The notes under the pieces are model-generated. The model was given only the letters and a program-made list of their open reading frames with translations, made no database searches and was not told the DNA's origin. From positions 11,354,001-11,418,000 of the forward strand of contig NC_091671.1 in assembly GCF_042453785.1 (NCBI RefSeq): a stretch of DNA of 64,000 nucleotides, in the 5' to 3' direction. The stretch comes from Malus domestica. Its lineage: Eukaryota; Streptophyta; Magnoliopsida; Rosales; Rosaceae. Shown in pieces: positions 21,578-31,554 of the stretch. Each line of letters starts with the position of its first letter. Position 1 is the first letter of the stretch. The position numbers were made by a program, and so were the translations under genes.

Positions 21578-22575
21578 CCATGCAATAAAATAGAATAAGT
21601 TTGAATGTTTGGAAGTTGGCCACAAGCTTGCATTTGAGAGAACAAGTTCAGTGCATCTTGCGTTCTCCCCATCTTGCAAAACCCATCAATAAGAGTACTA
21701 TAAGTAACCATATTTGGAACGACTCCCTCATGAGACATTTCCAGAAAATCATCCGAGGTATAGTTAATGATTTGGTTCTCCACCATTTCATTAAACAATC
21801 TTTTAGCTTCTTTCCAATTCTCTACTTTGCAAAATCCATGAATAAAAGAGGTATAGGTAATGATGTCGGGAGCAATGCCCTTACTCGTCATTTCTGAGAA
21901 GAGGTTTGGTGCATCAACAACTAGAGTATCCTTACAAAAACTGTCAATGATTGTGCTATAGACAACGACGTCAGGCTTGCAAGCTCCTTCCATCTTCTTA
22001 AGCAATTGGATTGCTGCAGTGTTGGTACCTTTCAAGCAGAGGCCCTTTACTAGTGTGCCGAAAGTGACCACATCAGGCTTGCAATTACCTTTCTCCATCA
22101 TTTTGTTGAAAATTGCTGCTGCCTCGGCCTCTCTATTCTTAAGTAGAAAACCGTTGATTAGAGTGGTGTAGGTTGTGACATCAAAACCTAATTTGAAGAA
22201 GTTACCCAAGACTGACAAACTAAACTCCATTTGGTTAAGATGACAAAAGCAATTAATGATAATGGTTAGAGTATAAGCATCTGGACGAATTCCAAACACA
22301 ACCATTTGGTTATTCAAGGAGATGACTGTTGAGTAATGTTTCAACATGGCAAGTTGACCCAACACTTGAGTGAAAGGGAAAATGGAAGGCAGAGGACGCC
22401 TTTGAAGCATTTCGTCGAACACATTGAGAGCATCCTCAACATTAGTGATTTTCACACGCTGGTGTTGTTAGGTGTTTCTTGATTCCATCAATTTAGAAGC
22501 TTGAGAGTGAAACAAACCCAAGTAATTGTTGAAGAAAACAACGACAGAAGAAGATTGAAGAAGGCGAGGCATCAT
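21578..22575 (-). pseudogene. RFL-type P-class PPR, copy 2: 5' part, disrupted
   Basis: The frame starts at an ATG at 22573-22575 (MMPRLLQSSSVVVFF, a mitochondrial-type leader). It meets a TAA in the leader after ESRNT, then runs open for almost 300 codons from KITNVEDALNVFDEML through about eight PPR motifs. Compared with copy 3, about three repeats are missing where ENQI is joined to DDFLEMSHEG, an internal deletion of roughly 300 bp. Coding sequence ends at the Cassandra LTR (21575). With a leader stop, an internal deletion and an insertion, it is a pseudogene. RFL proteins bind mitochondrial RNA, and some restore male fertility. Confidence 0.85.
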
Positions 22576-23298
22576 ACCTCTGGTGCTAATGGTATTATGG
22601 TAATGCTATTGTAGGGAAGAAAAACTTGGAATTTGGGTAAACCTTAGAATTTATAAATTGACATGCACTAATCCCCTTGTTTGAATTCATAAACATAGAA
22701 ATTTAGAATTTTCACTTAGAAGAAAAACTTGGAATTTGGGATCTCAAATTCCTAAGTTTAAATTCCATATAAATATGTGTCATTTCCCAATTTTTATGAT
22801 TGAAAGTTTAAAAATAACAAGTTTCGTATCCAATTTCCTTATTCTTTTAGGTTAACCAAACAAGAAAATTTACAAATTTAGAAAATAAAATACTGTCATT
22901 TTTTTAATTCAAACATAGTGGTAAAGACATGTTAGAATTATGTGGGTGAAACTTCAAAAAACAAAATTGCTATTCTTACAACATATTTGTACTGTCTATC
23001 TAACAAAGATATGACCCACATGCTTTGGTAGCCCCACCGTTATTAGATAGATGATTCAAATAAGAAAATATGTGGTAAGTGTAGCATTACTTTTTAAAAA
23101 ATAGCAAATTTCTTTGTGTAAAATTACATTGCGGCCCATATCTTTTATTTTTGTACAGTTTTGATTAGTAGGTTAGAATGTTAATTTTATAAAATTTTAG
23201 TTGACAATCTGAGTTCTATTGATATGTAATTTAACTAATTGGACATAAAAGCCCTTTAAACAAAAAATTAAACTCTTGAAATTGAAAAACATTGTATA
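22576..23298. other. AT-rich intergenic sequence between RFL copies
   Basis: No gene is seen. It contains homopolymer-rich AT sequence and short direct repeats (AAAAACTTGGAATTTGGG twice, near 22620 and 22723). It includes the presumptive 5' flank of RFL copy 2. Confidence 0.5.
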
Positions 23299-23468
23299 GC
23301 CACTTAATATTACAGTTTAGTGGTATTTCTCTTCACTTGCAAGTGAAAAGTCTTAGACACGATTCTCGTCCACAACGTATTTGAATTATATTATTGTTAG
23401 CCCATTGTGAGACTTAACTCACCTTCCCACCCGTTAAGTGTACATAATATCCTTTATTAAAAAAAAAA
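23299..23468 (+). mobile_element. tRNA-derived SINE
   Basis: The head GCCACTTAATATTACAG is followed by AGTGGTATTTCTCTTCACTT, then a B-box-like ACGATTCTCG and the body word TAGCCCATTGTGAGACTTA. It ends in a poly(A) tract at 23459-23468. The same sequence in the other orientation is at 27196-27366. I recognise the body as a SINE common in Rosaceae genomes. That family match is from memory. Confidence 0.7.
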
Positions 23469-23593
23469 GCAAAAAATGTTTTATAATGTAAGAGCTGTAA
23501 AATAGTAAAATTAAAAATAAAAAAAAAGGTTAAACAAGCAATTATCATGTTCAAACACGACTAGTTATTCAGGCTACGCAAGGTTGGAATTGG

Positions 23594-23838
23594 GAACTAG
23601 TCTTGGACTCTTATCTCTGACCTGGATTGTCACTTAATACGCATATTTGTAGGATTCATAAAGCAAGAAGAGGCAATCTCATGGATTGGTATTCGAGTCA
23701 TAAATATGTCTACAAATTTAATACTAGTCCAAATACTCTGCTTCACCAACAGATTTCATAATAAATTCAGTTAATAACACATACCATACGTCACTAGGCG
23801 ATGAATGAACGAATGGCTACATGAACTAGACTCGACAA
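23594..23838. repeat. Duplicated RFL downstream flank
   Basis: GAACTAGTCTTGGACTCTTA and the next 240 bases match 13506-13735, the flank of RFL copy 2, with scattered substitutions. A shorter, more diverged match lies at 973-1110. This shows the RFL duplication unit includes at least 0.5 kb downstream of the gene. Confidence 0.8.
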
Positions 23839-23846
23839 TGGAACAA

Positions 23847-24296
23847 CAAGGGCGGAGCCAAGTACAAGGCTCCCCTAGGCTATAGCATAGGGAGAGTTTG
23901 GTTCTTCAAGCTTAAAAATATTAGTTTTTGGGTTAGTTTATGATTTTTAGTTGTCATATTTCACTTAAGAAATGAAATTTTTTCTATAAGTAAGGCTGTT
24001 TTTAACAATAATAAGAGCTAATAGATGTTAAATTAACTCATCACTTTAACCAATATTATATTTAATAGTAATAAACTAAAACTTCCATACCACAAATGGT
24101 TCCTCATTTTATTCACTTGAAAGCTTTGAAGGCTAGAAACCTAGAAAACATAGCATAAAATTCTTGCTTCAAATTACTACATTCAAGTTTTCACTATTAT
24201 ATAACTTTATGTAGGCAAAATAGGATTAAAATTTTGATTTCGTACTAATAATTTTAACTTAGCCCACCCACCAAATAATTTCTGGCTACGCCATTG
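23847..24296. mobile_element. hAT-type MITE
   Basis: A 450-bp insertion relative to the flank of RFL copy 2, with an exact 8-bp target duplication TGGAACAA (23839-23846 and 24297-24304). The ends are imperfect inverted repeats, CAAGGGCGGAGCCA and TGGCTACGCCATTG. The GGCGGAGCCA end is widespread among plant hAT MITEs. It is AT-rich and non-coding. Confidence 0.85.
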
Positions 24297-24380
24297 TGGA
24301 ACAACTCCCCCCTCCAATGTAGCATTCAAGGGAAGATGCACCGAAACTTGTCAAAACTAAAAAGATGCAAATCAATTTCA

Positions 24381-25964
24381 TCATGGTCTTTCTATAAATG
24401 CCAACAAAGTGGCGTCTACCCTATCTTTAGACAATAAATTAACAATCAACTCCGTAGTTGATGCATCTGCAGAAAAACCCCTCTCCACCATTTCTTGAAT
24501 AAGCCTCACTCCCGTTGATGTCTCGTTGTTATTGATAAACCCTCGGATAATTGTGTTGTACGTCCAACCATCTGGAAAACAGCCTTTCTCTTCCATTTCT
24601 CTAAGCAAGTTTTCCGCTTCACATATTTGCCCCCCATTACATAATCCACGAATCATTATAGTATATGTCTTGACATTAGGTTGAATTCCTTTTGATGATA
24701 AACAACGAAAGAGATCCCATGCATATTCAACTTTTTCAGCTCTGCACAAACCGTCAATAAGAATATTATAAGTTACAATACCAAAATCCAACATCTTTCC
24801 CTCCATCTCTTCCAACAATTCAACTGCCTTGGGAAATTGTTGGTTTGCACACATGCCATGCAATAAAATAGAATAAGTTTGAATGTTTGGAAGTTGGCCA
24901 CAAGCTTGCATTTGAGAGAACAAGTTCAGTGCATCTTGTGTTCTCCCCATCTTGCAAAACCCATCCATAAGAGTGTTATAAGTAATAGTATTTGGAACAC
25001 CTCCCTTATGAGACATTTCCAAAAAAAGCTTATGGGCATCATCTATTCGTTTACACTTACAATAGCCGTTTATCATTATATTATAACCACGAGCATCAAC
25101 CACAAAGGCCTTGCTAAGCATTACTTCAAAAACCTCTTTTGCCTCGTCCATTTCTCCTCGCAAACAATACCCATCCATAAGCGAATAGTACGTGATTGTA
25201 CTAGGTTTGATATCTCTTTGAATCATCATCTCAACCACGCTCCTTGCTTCCTGGACTATGCCCTCTTTGCAGAATGTATCAACCAAGATATTGAAGGTGT
25301 GCACATTTGGAAAGATATGTTTCTCCACCATTTCATTCAACAACCTTGTAGCTTCTTTCCACTTCCCTACTTTGCAAACTCCGTGAATCAAAGAGGTATA
25401 GGTAATGACGTTGGGAGCAATGCCCTTACTCATCATTTCTAAAAAGAGGTTCAGTGCATCAACAACTAAAGCATCTTTGCAAAGACTGTCGATGATCGTG
25501 TTGTAGACAATTACGTTAGGCATGCAAGCATTTTCTTCCATCTTCTTAAGCAATTGGATTGCTGTATTGTTGTTACCTTTCAAGCAAAGGCCCTTTACTA
25601 TTGTGCCGAAGGTAACCACATCAGGCTTGCAATTACCTCTCTCCATCATTTTGTTGAAAAGTGCTACTGCCTCGGCCTCTCTATTCTTAAGAAGAAAGCC
25701 GTTGATAAGAGTGGTGTAGGTCGTGACATCTGGCTCAAAACCTAATTTGAAGAAGTTACCCAAAATTGACAAACTAAACTCCACTTGGTTGAGATTACAA
25801 AAGCAATTAATGATAATGGCTAGAGTATAAACATCTGGACGAATTCCGAACAAAACCATTTGGTTATTCATGGAGATGACTGCCGAATAATGTTTCAACT
25901 TGGCAAGTTGAGTCAAGATTTGGTTGAAAGAGACAACGGAAGGCAGAGGACGCCTTTGAAGCAT
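24381..25964 (-). CDS. RFL-type P-class PPR protein, copy 3: PPR tract (after an in-frame stop)
   Basis: This is an open frame of about 527 codons from the first ATG (MLQRRPLPSVVSFNQIL) to the stop at 24381-24383. Roughly 14 P-class 35-residue motifs run through it, for example PDVTTYTTLINGFL, NVITYTSLIHGVCKVGKW, VDARGYNIMINGYCKC and NVKTYTIMIRGLCNGG. It closes with DASTTELIVNLLSKDRVDAT, the usual RFL end. The motif spacing is regular and uninterrupted. RFL proteins act in mitochondria by binding specific transcripts. In the same frame upstream lies a TAG (25989-25991) and then the leader ORF. As it stands, any product starting here lacks a targeting leader. It is either a very recent pseudogene or an allele with a nonsense change. 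Confidence 0.8.
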   Translation of the reverse strand: MLQRRPLPSVVSFNQILTQLAKLKHYSAVISMNNQMVLFGIRPDVYTLAIIINCFCNLNQVEFSLSILGNFFKLGFEPDVTTYTTLINGFLLKNREAEAVALFNKMMERGNCKPDVVTFGTIVKGLCLKGNNNTAIQLLKKMEENACMPNVIVYNTIIDSLCKDALVVDALNLFLEMMSKGIAPNVITYTSLIHGVCKVGKWKEATRLLNEMVEKHIFPNVHTFNILVDTFCKEGIVQEARSVVEMMIQRDIKPSTITYYSLMDGYCLRGEMDEAKEVFEVMLSKAFVVDARGYNIMINGYCKCKRIDDAHKLFLEMSHKGGVPNTITYNTLMDGFCKMGRTQDALNLFSQMQACGQLPNIQTYSILLHGMCANQQFPKAVELLEEMEGKMLDFGIVTYNILIDGLCRAEKVEYAWDLFRCLSSKGIQPNVKTYTIMIRGLCNGGQICEAENLLREMEEKGCFPDGWTYNTIIRGFINNNETSTGVRLIQEMVERGFSADASTTELIVNLLSKDRVDATLLAFIERP

Positions 25965-25988
25965 TTCGTCGAACACATTGAGAGGATC

Positions 25989-26207
25989 CTAAACATTACT
26001 GATTTTCACAAGCTGGTGTTGTTGAGTGTTTCTAGATTCGGTCGATTTAGAAGGTCGAGAGTGAAACAAAGCCCAGTAATTGTTGAAGAAAACAGCAACA
26101 GGAGAAGATTGAAGAAGGCAAGGCAGCATACCTCTGGTGCTGCTGCTTCCATAACCAGCCTTCGAAGAAGAAGAAGCAGCAATCGTTGCCCGCATCACCT
26201 TCAGCAT
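25989..26207 (-). pseudogene. RFL copy 3: N-terminal mitochondrial leader, ending in a premature TAG
   Basis: ATG at 26205-26207 opens MLKVMRATIAASSSSKAGYG, rich in Ser, Ala, Arg and Lys with no acidic residues, like a mitochondrial targeting peptide. It continues to MLPCLLQSSPVAVFFNN and QHQLVKISNV, then TAG at 25989-25991. The codons after the TAG read DPLNVFDEML in the same frame. Copy 2 has VEDALNVFDEML here, with GAG in place of the TAG, so one G-to-T substitution explains the stop. C-to-U organellar-type editing could not remove it. Confidence 0.8.
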
Positions 26208-26816
26208 CTCTAAGTCAATGAGTTGAGAGTTGCTCACAAATCAAAGAGTTGTTGTAAGACAGTTTGTGCGAGTTGAAGAGCATGGATTTCATGTTTTTTT
26301 TCTAGTTCTAGATTAACGCAAACTAAAAATAAATACACTAATTTGTTAAAGTTGTTAGGATCTCCTAGCTGATAGGGTTAGGGTTCTTTGTTTTTAGGTT
26401 TGAAGGCGTGCATAATAATCCCTATGCTTAAGGGACAAGTTTATTTGTTTTGGACTTAGTCATCCACCACGATTCTAGGGTTGTAAAGCCGTGGGTTGTT
26501 ATTTCCCTTCCTGTTTTGATGTAAGGCTATTTAATAGTCATATTTGTTCTTTAATTCAGTAAGATTATTCTCCCAGCAATATAAGCATGAAGAAGAACAA
26601 GCCTGACTCTCAAATAATTCAAATTACATTTAAACCTCTTCTAAACCATCTTCAACATTTGCGTTAAAACCTAAAATTTAGGTTTTAAACCCCCTCTTTT
26701 AGACCATCGACGATAAGAAAGGACATTATTATGATTTTAACAAATGAGCAGAGCAGGTGAAAGCATTATCATGATTTAAGGCTTGGACTTAACTAAATTT
26801 CTTTGAGTCTATATAT
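26208..26816. other. Upstream region of RFL copy 3, with LTR-like sequence
   Basis: 26208-26345 is the likely 5' UTR and promoter side of RFL copy 3. From about 26349 (TGTTAGGATCTCCTAGCTGA) to about 26600 the sequence has LTR-like character: a TGTTAGG start and TATTTAATAGTC followed by TTCAGTAAGATTATTC. I found no second LTR or clear target duplication. No gene is seen. Confidence 0.35.
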
Positions 26817-27035
26817 AAAATGAGCCAAGTGAATAAGATATTTAAAAAAATAAATAAACGGTTCGGTTTGGTTCTGAGGTTCTACCAAGATGAAAACCAA
26901 AATGGATATGAACAGTTCGGTCCGATTCTTGAACGTAAATTGATTTTTTCTTTTTGTCAACATGGTTTTTTTCCGATTTATTATGTCGTTGTTCAATTCA
27001 GTTCCATGATTTTTATGTCCACCCCTACAATTATA
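26817..27035. repeat. MITE-like remnant with GGTTCGGT words
   Basis: AACGGTTCGGTTTGGTTCTG near the left side and ATGTCCACCCCTACAATTAT near the right side resemble the interior and TAGGGGTGGACA end of a common plant hAT-like MITE. The left end is not defined. Confidence 0.35.
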
Positions 27036-27195
27036 TATAGAAATAAGGGCACATATTTTCCGTGACATGTTTTGGATTCAATTCTTGGCATTGGTGAATC
27101 ACATGATGGTGTTCAGGAGAGGCTGAAATGCCTCTATAAGTCTTTTCGGCCTCCGAAAGGATGGACTGTTGGGACAAAACCACCAATTGGTCAAG

Positions 27196-27366
27196 TTTTT
27201 TTTTTTTTTTTTATTTTATTTTTTTTTTCTAAACAAACTATATTATCTACACCAAGAGGGGGAAGTGGTCAGTCTCACAATGAGTTAGTCATATTAATGT
27301 GGTTCAAATCTAATACATTTAACTTATAAGTGAATATGAATATCACTAGACCGTAAGATTAAGTGG
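27196..27366 (-). mobile_element. tRNA-derived SINE (second copy)
   Basis: On the minus strand the head GCCACTTAATCTTACGGTCT begins at about 27366. Next come TTCACTTATAAGTT, GATTTGAACCACATTA, CTCATTGTGAGACTGA and the tail word GGTGTAGATAATAT. It ends in a long A/T-interrupted poly(A), seen as poly(T) at 27196-27229 on the plus strand. It matches the SINE at 23299-23468. Confidence 0.75.
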
Positions 27367-28064
27367 CAATTGAAGACGTTATTAGATGCAAAAGTGAGAA
27401 GTACTGAGCATGAAAATTTTGCATGCTTAAAGTCGTGAAACAAGTCAGCAATGAAGAGCACCTGTATTCAACAATTATCCATGTCTGAATTGTGTGAGTC
27501 ACAAACTTCACATTCGTTCTTCACTTAAAATACATATAGCACCAAGTCAGGTGTCAAATTTACAAACTATTTAGGTAATTGTGCACCAAATCTGAAGGCA
27601 AACTGAAAATTACAACAAAACAATAATAAGGCGTTAAGTTAAGCAAGATAGTACAATACATGAACAACTACGATTTACCATTAAGAAAAACCAAACCTGT
27701 ATGACTAAGATAGCGGTTGACATTTTCAGATTGCTCGTTCAAACATACATAGAAGCATCTTTAGCCTTTTCAAATACATCACAATAGCATATTATTTCTC
27801 AAATTTCTAAACCTAATGAAAAGTAAAATTAATAAAAATAGGAAATTATAGCTTACGCGAATAAATTAAACACGAATGTGCAACGGTTGAGGAAAGAAAT
27901 GCAAAACCTGAACGGGCAAACGGAAACATTTGGTACTTCACACTCTCATTTTTTCTCTTTCTTCTTCCTCTTCCAGCAAACTTTCTAATAATTGTATGTA
28001 ACCATTTCTTATAGTCTTACAATCGTAGGGTTTTGCACAAAAAGAAAGAGGAGATACTGACATT
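27367..28064. other. AT-rich intergenic sequence
   Basis: No gene, repeat or RNA is recognised. It is the left neighbour of the tRNA-bearing tandem array. Confidence 0.5.
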
Positions 28065-28734
28065 TGGTGGGTTGCTCTTATTTTTTTTTAGGTAAATTAC
28101 ATTTTACCCCCCTCATGTTTGTGGTAAATTATAACCTCATACAACATTTTTAAAATATTTCAATCACATACATTTGCTTATTATTTTATTTCAATTTCAT
28201 ACTTCTATTAGTCAATTTGCTAATTTGACTGTTAAATGACAATGTATCAACTGTGGATCCCACATTTTTCTAATCTATTTTTTTAAACTTATATGGGTAC
28301 ATTTTTTTGTTGATTTGAAAATGTATTCATGCCAAGTTATTTGAAGAAATTTATTAATATTACTAGGCCTAATATCTATTATTATTATAATTATTATTTT
28401 TTGTGCTTCTGAAGAATGTACCCATATTTTGGGTACGAAGAATTTACCAAACGTTTTATGATACAATAACTTTTGGTTAATATTGATGAATGTACTATAT
28501 AAATGTACAAAATATGTTATATAATATGTGTGTGTACATACTTTTTATGGCAAAACATGATTTTCCACATTTAGTTTCTTGTTAAGTTTTTGGACAATGT
28601 TAAAAAAGCTTTGAATGGCCACGTTGTGAATGTAACGTAATTCCTACAAATATTGACCGTTCCAATTTACATGATCCTGCAGATAGAGCACCACAAGCAT
28701 GGCCGAAAAAAATAAACAAAAATTAAAAATAAAT

Positions 28735-28816
28735 CGTCACCTGAGAGGTTCGAAATCTCGCGGGGGATCCCCATGCACTTAGCAAACACACGCCTTAACC
28801 ACTCGGCCAAAGCGAC
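28735..28816 (-). pseudogene. tRNA-Ser(GCU) copy 1, altered
   Basis: This 82-base tRNA-like sequence has anticodon GCT. It differs from the array consensus in the acceptor 3' strand (a G-U wobble results), in the T stem (the closing pair is lost and the B box changes from GTTCGA to TTTCGA) and in the anticodon stem (wobble). It is probably a weak or dead gene. Confidence 0.75.
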
Positions 28817-29443
28817 TGTTGATGACGTAGGAGGCTACTCATCATTTTTAATTAACTATTTAATTAAACAAAAATTAAAAAATAAATCGCCGCCTGAGAT
28901 ATGAGGTTGACGTTTTATGGGTTTCTCTTATTAATTTTTCGAGTAAATTACATTTTATTCCCTCAGGTTTGTGATCAATTGCAACCGCATATAATATTTT
29001 TGAAACATTTTAATCAGATACCTTTACTTACTATTTCATTTCAACTTCATATACCCATTAGTTAATTTGTTAATTTGACCGTTAAGCGATGATGTGTCAA
29101 CTATGGATCCCACCTTTTTGCTGATATGACAGTCAAATTTTTCCACATTGATTAAAAAATAAATTATAAATAAAAAATTGGGCCACCCCCTTAAATCTTA
29201 GTCCGCAGCTATTCCAGAATCCAGCTGATTCTCGCCAGATAACACTGACCATGGCTGTTGCCATTACCACGACGTCGAGTCCAGTCGATTTTCTATTTTT
29301 TAGTCTCTTAAAAATACCCATTTGTATAGTTTTTCAATTTTTTAAATATACCAATTGTTATATGTAAAATGTACCAATTTCTTTTAATGTAAAACATACC
29401 CCTTTTTTTATGTAAAATTAGTTCACTTTTTTAATCTATTTTT

Positions 29444-30400
29444 AAAAGGAGAAATTAGGTTCTCATCCTTTATTTTGCTACTCCATTGATTAAAATTCTA
29501 TTCTTTTTCAATTTTTGATCAAGGTCATTGGGTATTAATAATATCATTAATTATTTCAATAATAAAATATTTTTTTTATTTATAAATATATTCATTTAAT
29601 GTTAAAAATGTTACAATTAGTATATTTATATTTATGACTAAATTTTTTATCATATATTTTTAGTTTTAGTTTGTACCCATTTTTAATTTGTACCAATTTT
29701 CTTTTCAATTTTAATTTGTACCCATATATTAATTTCTTTTTGTGCCCATATTTTTTAAAGTTTATTTGTATTTGTACCCATATATATATATATATTTTTT
29801 TTTTTTACTTTTTATTTTGCTAAATTTACCCATGCTAATTATATGTACCCATTCATGTAAAACTTTTTAATGTTAAAATGTACTCATTCTTAAATATACC
29901 AATTTGTTATCTGTAAAATGTACCCTTTTTTTATATAAAATATATTCAATTTTTTTCTAATCCATTTCTAAACTTATATGGGTACATTCTTTTTTCTTTG
30001 ATTTTAAAATGTATCCATGTCAAGTTTAATCCAAGAAAATTACTAATGTTCTTAAGCCTAATATCTTTTTTTTTGTTGTCATTTTGAAGAATGTACCCAA
30101 GTTTTGATACAATAATTTTTTTGGTTAACTTTGATGAATGTACCCATGTTTATATATATACACACACACAATAGTATATTTATATTTTAATATTTTTAAT
30201 CCCACAAATTATGGTTTTTTATTTAAAATCTCATTTATATAAACAACTAAAATTTCTAATTTTTAATTTAAAAAATATAGTAACGTACATAAAAATAAAT
30301 TATCACATTAATTTCAGGGACCTCGATAAAAAATTAAAAACCAACAAGGTTTCAATCAAAGAATATTTATAGCTAAGGACCGCATCCAAAGTCTCCCTTT
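29444..30400. repeat. Extra block in the first unit: diverged duplicate rich in GTACCCAT words
   Basis: This AT-rich block is absent from the other units. Its right half (about 29880-30170) is an old, diverged copy of the unit segment that follows it: CTTATATGGGTACATTC, then GAAGAATGTACCCAAG, then TTGATGAATGTACCCATG. Many GTACCCAT/GTACCAAT words occur throughout. It points to older partial duplications underlying the present unit. Confidence 0.65.
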
Positions 30401-30895
30401 TTAAAACTTATATGGGTACATTTTTCTCGTTGATTTGAAAATGTATTCACGTCAAGTTATTCGAAGAAATTTATTAATGTTATTAAACCTAGTATTCATT
30501 ATTATTTTTTTTCATGGATTTGAAGAATGTACCCATGTTTTCGGTTTGAAGAATTTACCAAATGTTTTATGGTACCATAACTTTTGGTTAATATTGATGA
30601 ATGTACTATATATATGTACACAATATGTTTTACAATATGTGTGTACATACTTTTTATGGAAAAACATGATTTTCTACATCGGCAACATTGTGTCATCATC
30701 CTATCATGAGACGTTTGGTTCTTTTTACTTTTAGTTTCTTGTTAAGTTTTTGGACAATGTTAAAAAAGCTTTGAATGGCCACATTGTGAATGTAATGTAA
30801 TCCCTACAAATATTGACTGTTCCAATTTACATGATCCTGCAGATAGAGCACCATAAGCATGGCCGAAAAAAATTAAACAAAAATTAAAAATAAAC

Positions 30896-30977
30896 CGTCG
30901 CCTGAGAGGTTCGAACTCTCGCGGGGGATCCCCATGCACTTAGCAAGCACACGCCTTAACCACTCGGCCAAAGCGAC
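30896..30977 (-). tRNA. tRNA-Ser(GCU), consensus copy
   Basis: On the minus strand the gene starts GTCGCTTTGGCCGAGTGG, the plant tRNA-Ser A-box form. The 7-bp acceptor pairs as GTCGCTT with AGGCGAC (one G-T). The anticodon arm is TGTGC-TTGCTAA-GTGCA with anticodon GCT, there is a long class-II variable arm, and the T arm is GAGAG-TTCGAAC-CTCTC with discriminator G. There is no intron and no encoded CCA. T-rich runs follow within 10-25 bases as Pol III terminators. The sequence is close to plant tRNA-Ser(GCU) as I recall it. Confidence 0.9.
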
Positions 30978-31044
30978 TGTTAATGACGTAGGAGGCTACT
31001 AATCGTTTTTAATTAATTATTTAATTAATCAAAGTCTTTGTTTG

Positions 31045-31266
31045 TAAATGAGGATCCTCTCCAGATCCTCAGGATCTTGGAAATCCTCCAATCACATCTA
31101 TTTATCGTACACCATGTGACTATTTTTCTTCAGGTATAGTTTATATTCAACTTTAAATATATAAAAAAATACAATGATTTATGATCGCATAATGTACGAT
31201 GAACGGACGTGATTGGAAGGTCCCGGGTATCATCACAAAGAGGATTCGGAGAGGATCCTCGTTCCC
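31045..31266. mobile_element. Foldback MITE in the array
   Basis: The ends carry GAGGATCCTCTCC (31050-31062) and its complement GGAGAGGATCCTC (31248-31260). Pairing continues inward with gaps: CCAATCACATCTATTTATCG against CGATGAACGGACGTGATTGG. The interior is AT-rich and non-coding. The target duplication is not certain. Confidence 0.75.
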
Positions 31267-31367
31267 TAATTTCCTTTCGTGAACTTACTCATGCAAGCTC
31301 ATGAGTAGCACCAGTAGTAGTACTAGAAGCAAACAATATAAATTGGTGGCGGTGGCGGTGACGAATA

Positions 31368-31457
31368 ATGGAGGAGGAGCAGACTGCACAGCTGCCCGAG
31401 ATCTTCCGATCGTTTGACAGCAACAAGGACGGCAACTTGACCGAGTCGGAGTTGTAA
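31368..31457 (+). pseudogene. Calmodulin-like (EF-hand) gene 5' fragment
   Basis: A 29-codon frame opens ATG GAG GAG GAG CAG and reads MEEEQTAQLPEIFRSFDSN, then KDGNLTESEL, then TAA. This is the start of a plant calmodulin-like protein. The first EF-hand loop, DSNKDGNLTESE, has Asp/Asn/Asp at positions 1, 3 and 5 and Glu at 12. A real CML runs about 150 residues with three more EF hands, all missing here. A GC-rich stretch upstream (GGTGGCGGTGGCGGTGACG) could be its own 5' UTR. It sits between a MITE and a CACTA-like end, so it is most likely a captured gene piece. Confidence 0.7.
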
Positions 31458-31554
31458 AATAATTGATCAAAAGATCAATGTAAAATAATTGCAATAAGGT
31501 GATTTAGCAAATTAATGGAGTTTTCTCTCGCGTTAGGGTGAGAGTTTCTCTCAA

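Larger units (their letters stand above)
28065..31030. repeat. Tandem array block A of the 1.2 kb tRNA-Ser unit
   Basis: Homology to the unit begins near 28065 (GGGTTGCTCTTATTTT…GTAAATTACATTTTA). The most diverged unit sequence lies here, at the array edge, as expected where unequal exchange is rarest. It includes tRNA copies at 28735 and 30896. The spacing between them, 2161 bp, is about 0.96 kb more than one unit because of an inserted block at 29444-30400. Order in a unit, plus strand: tRNA complement; 50-bp AT spacer; short copy of the tRNA 3' edge; GAGTAAATTACATTTTATTC segment; GC-richer island with ACCATGGCT; ATGGGTACATT/AATGTACCCAT inverted words; GGCCACGTTGTGAATG; A-rich Pol III terminator complement. 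Confidence 0.9.

Noticed and set aside
24879-25442. A plus-strand frame of 187 codons opposite the RFL gene
   Set aside because: It is the antisense shadow of the PPR tract, with no family resemblance and no start context.
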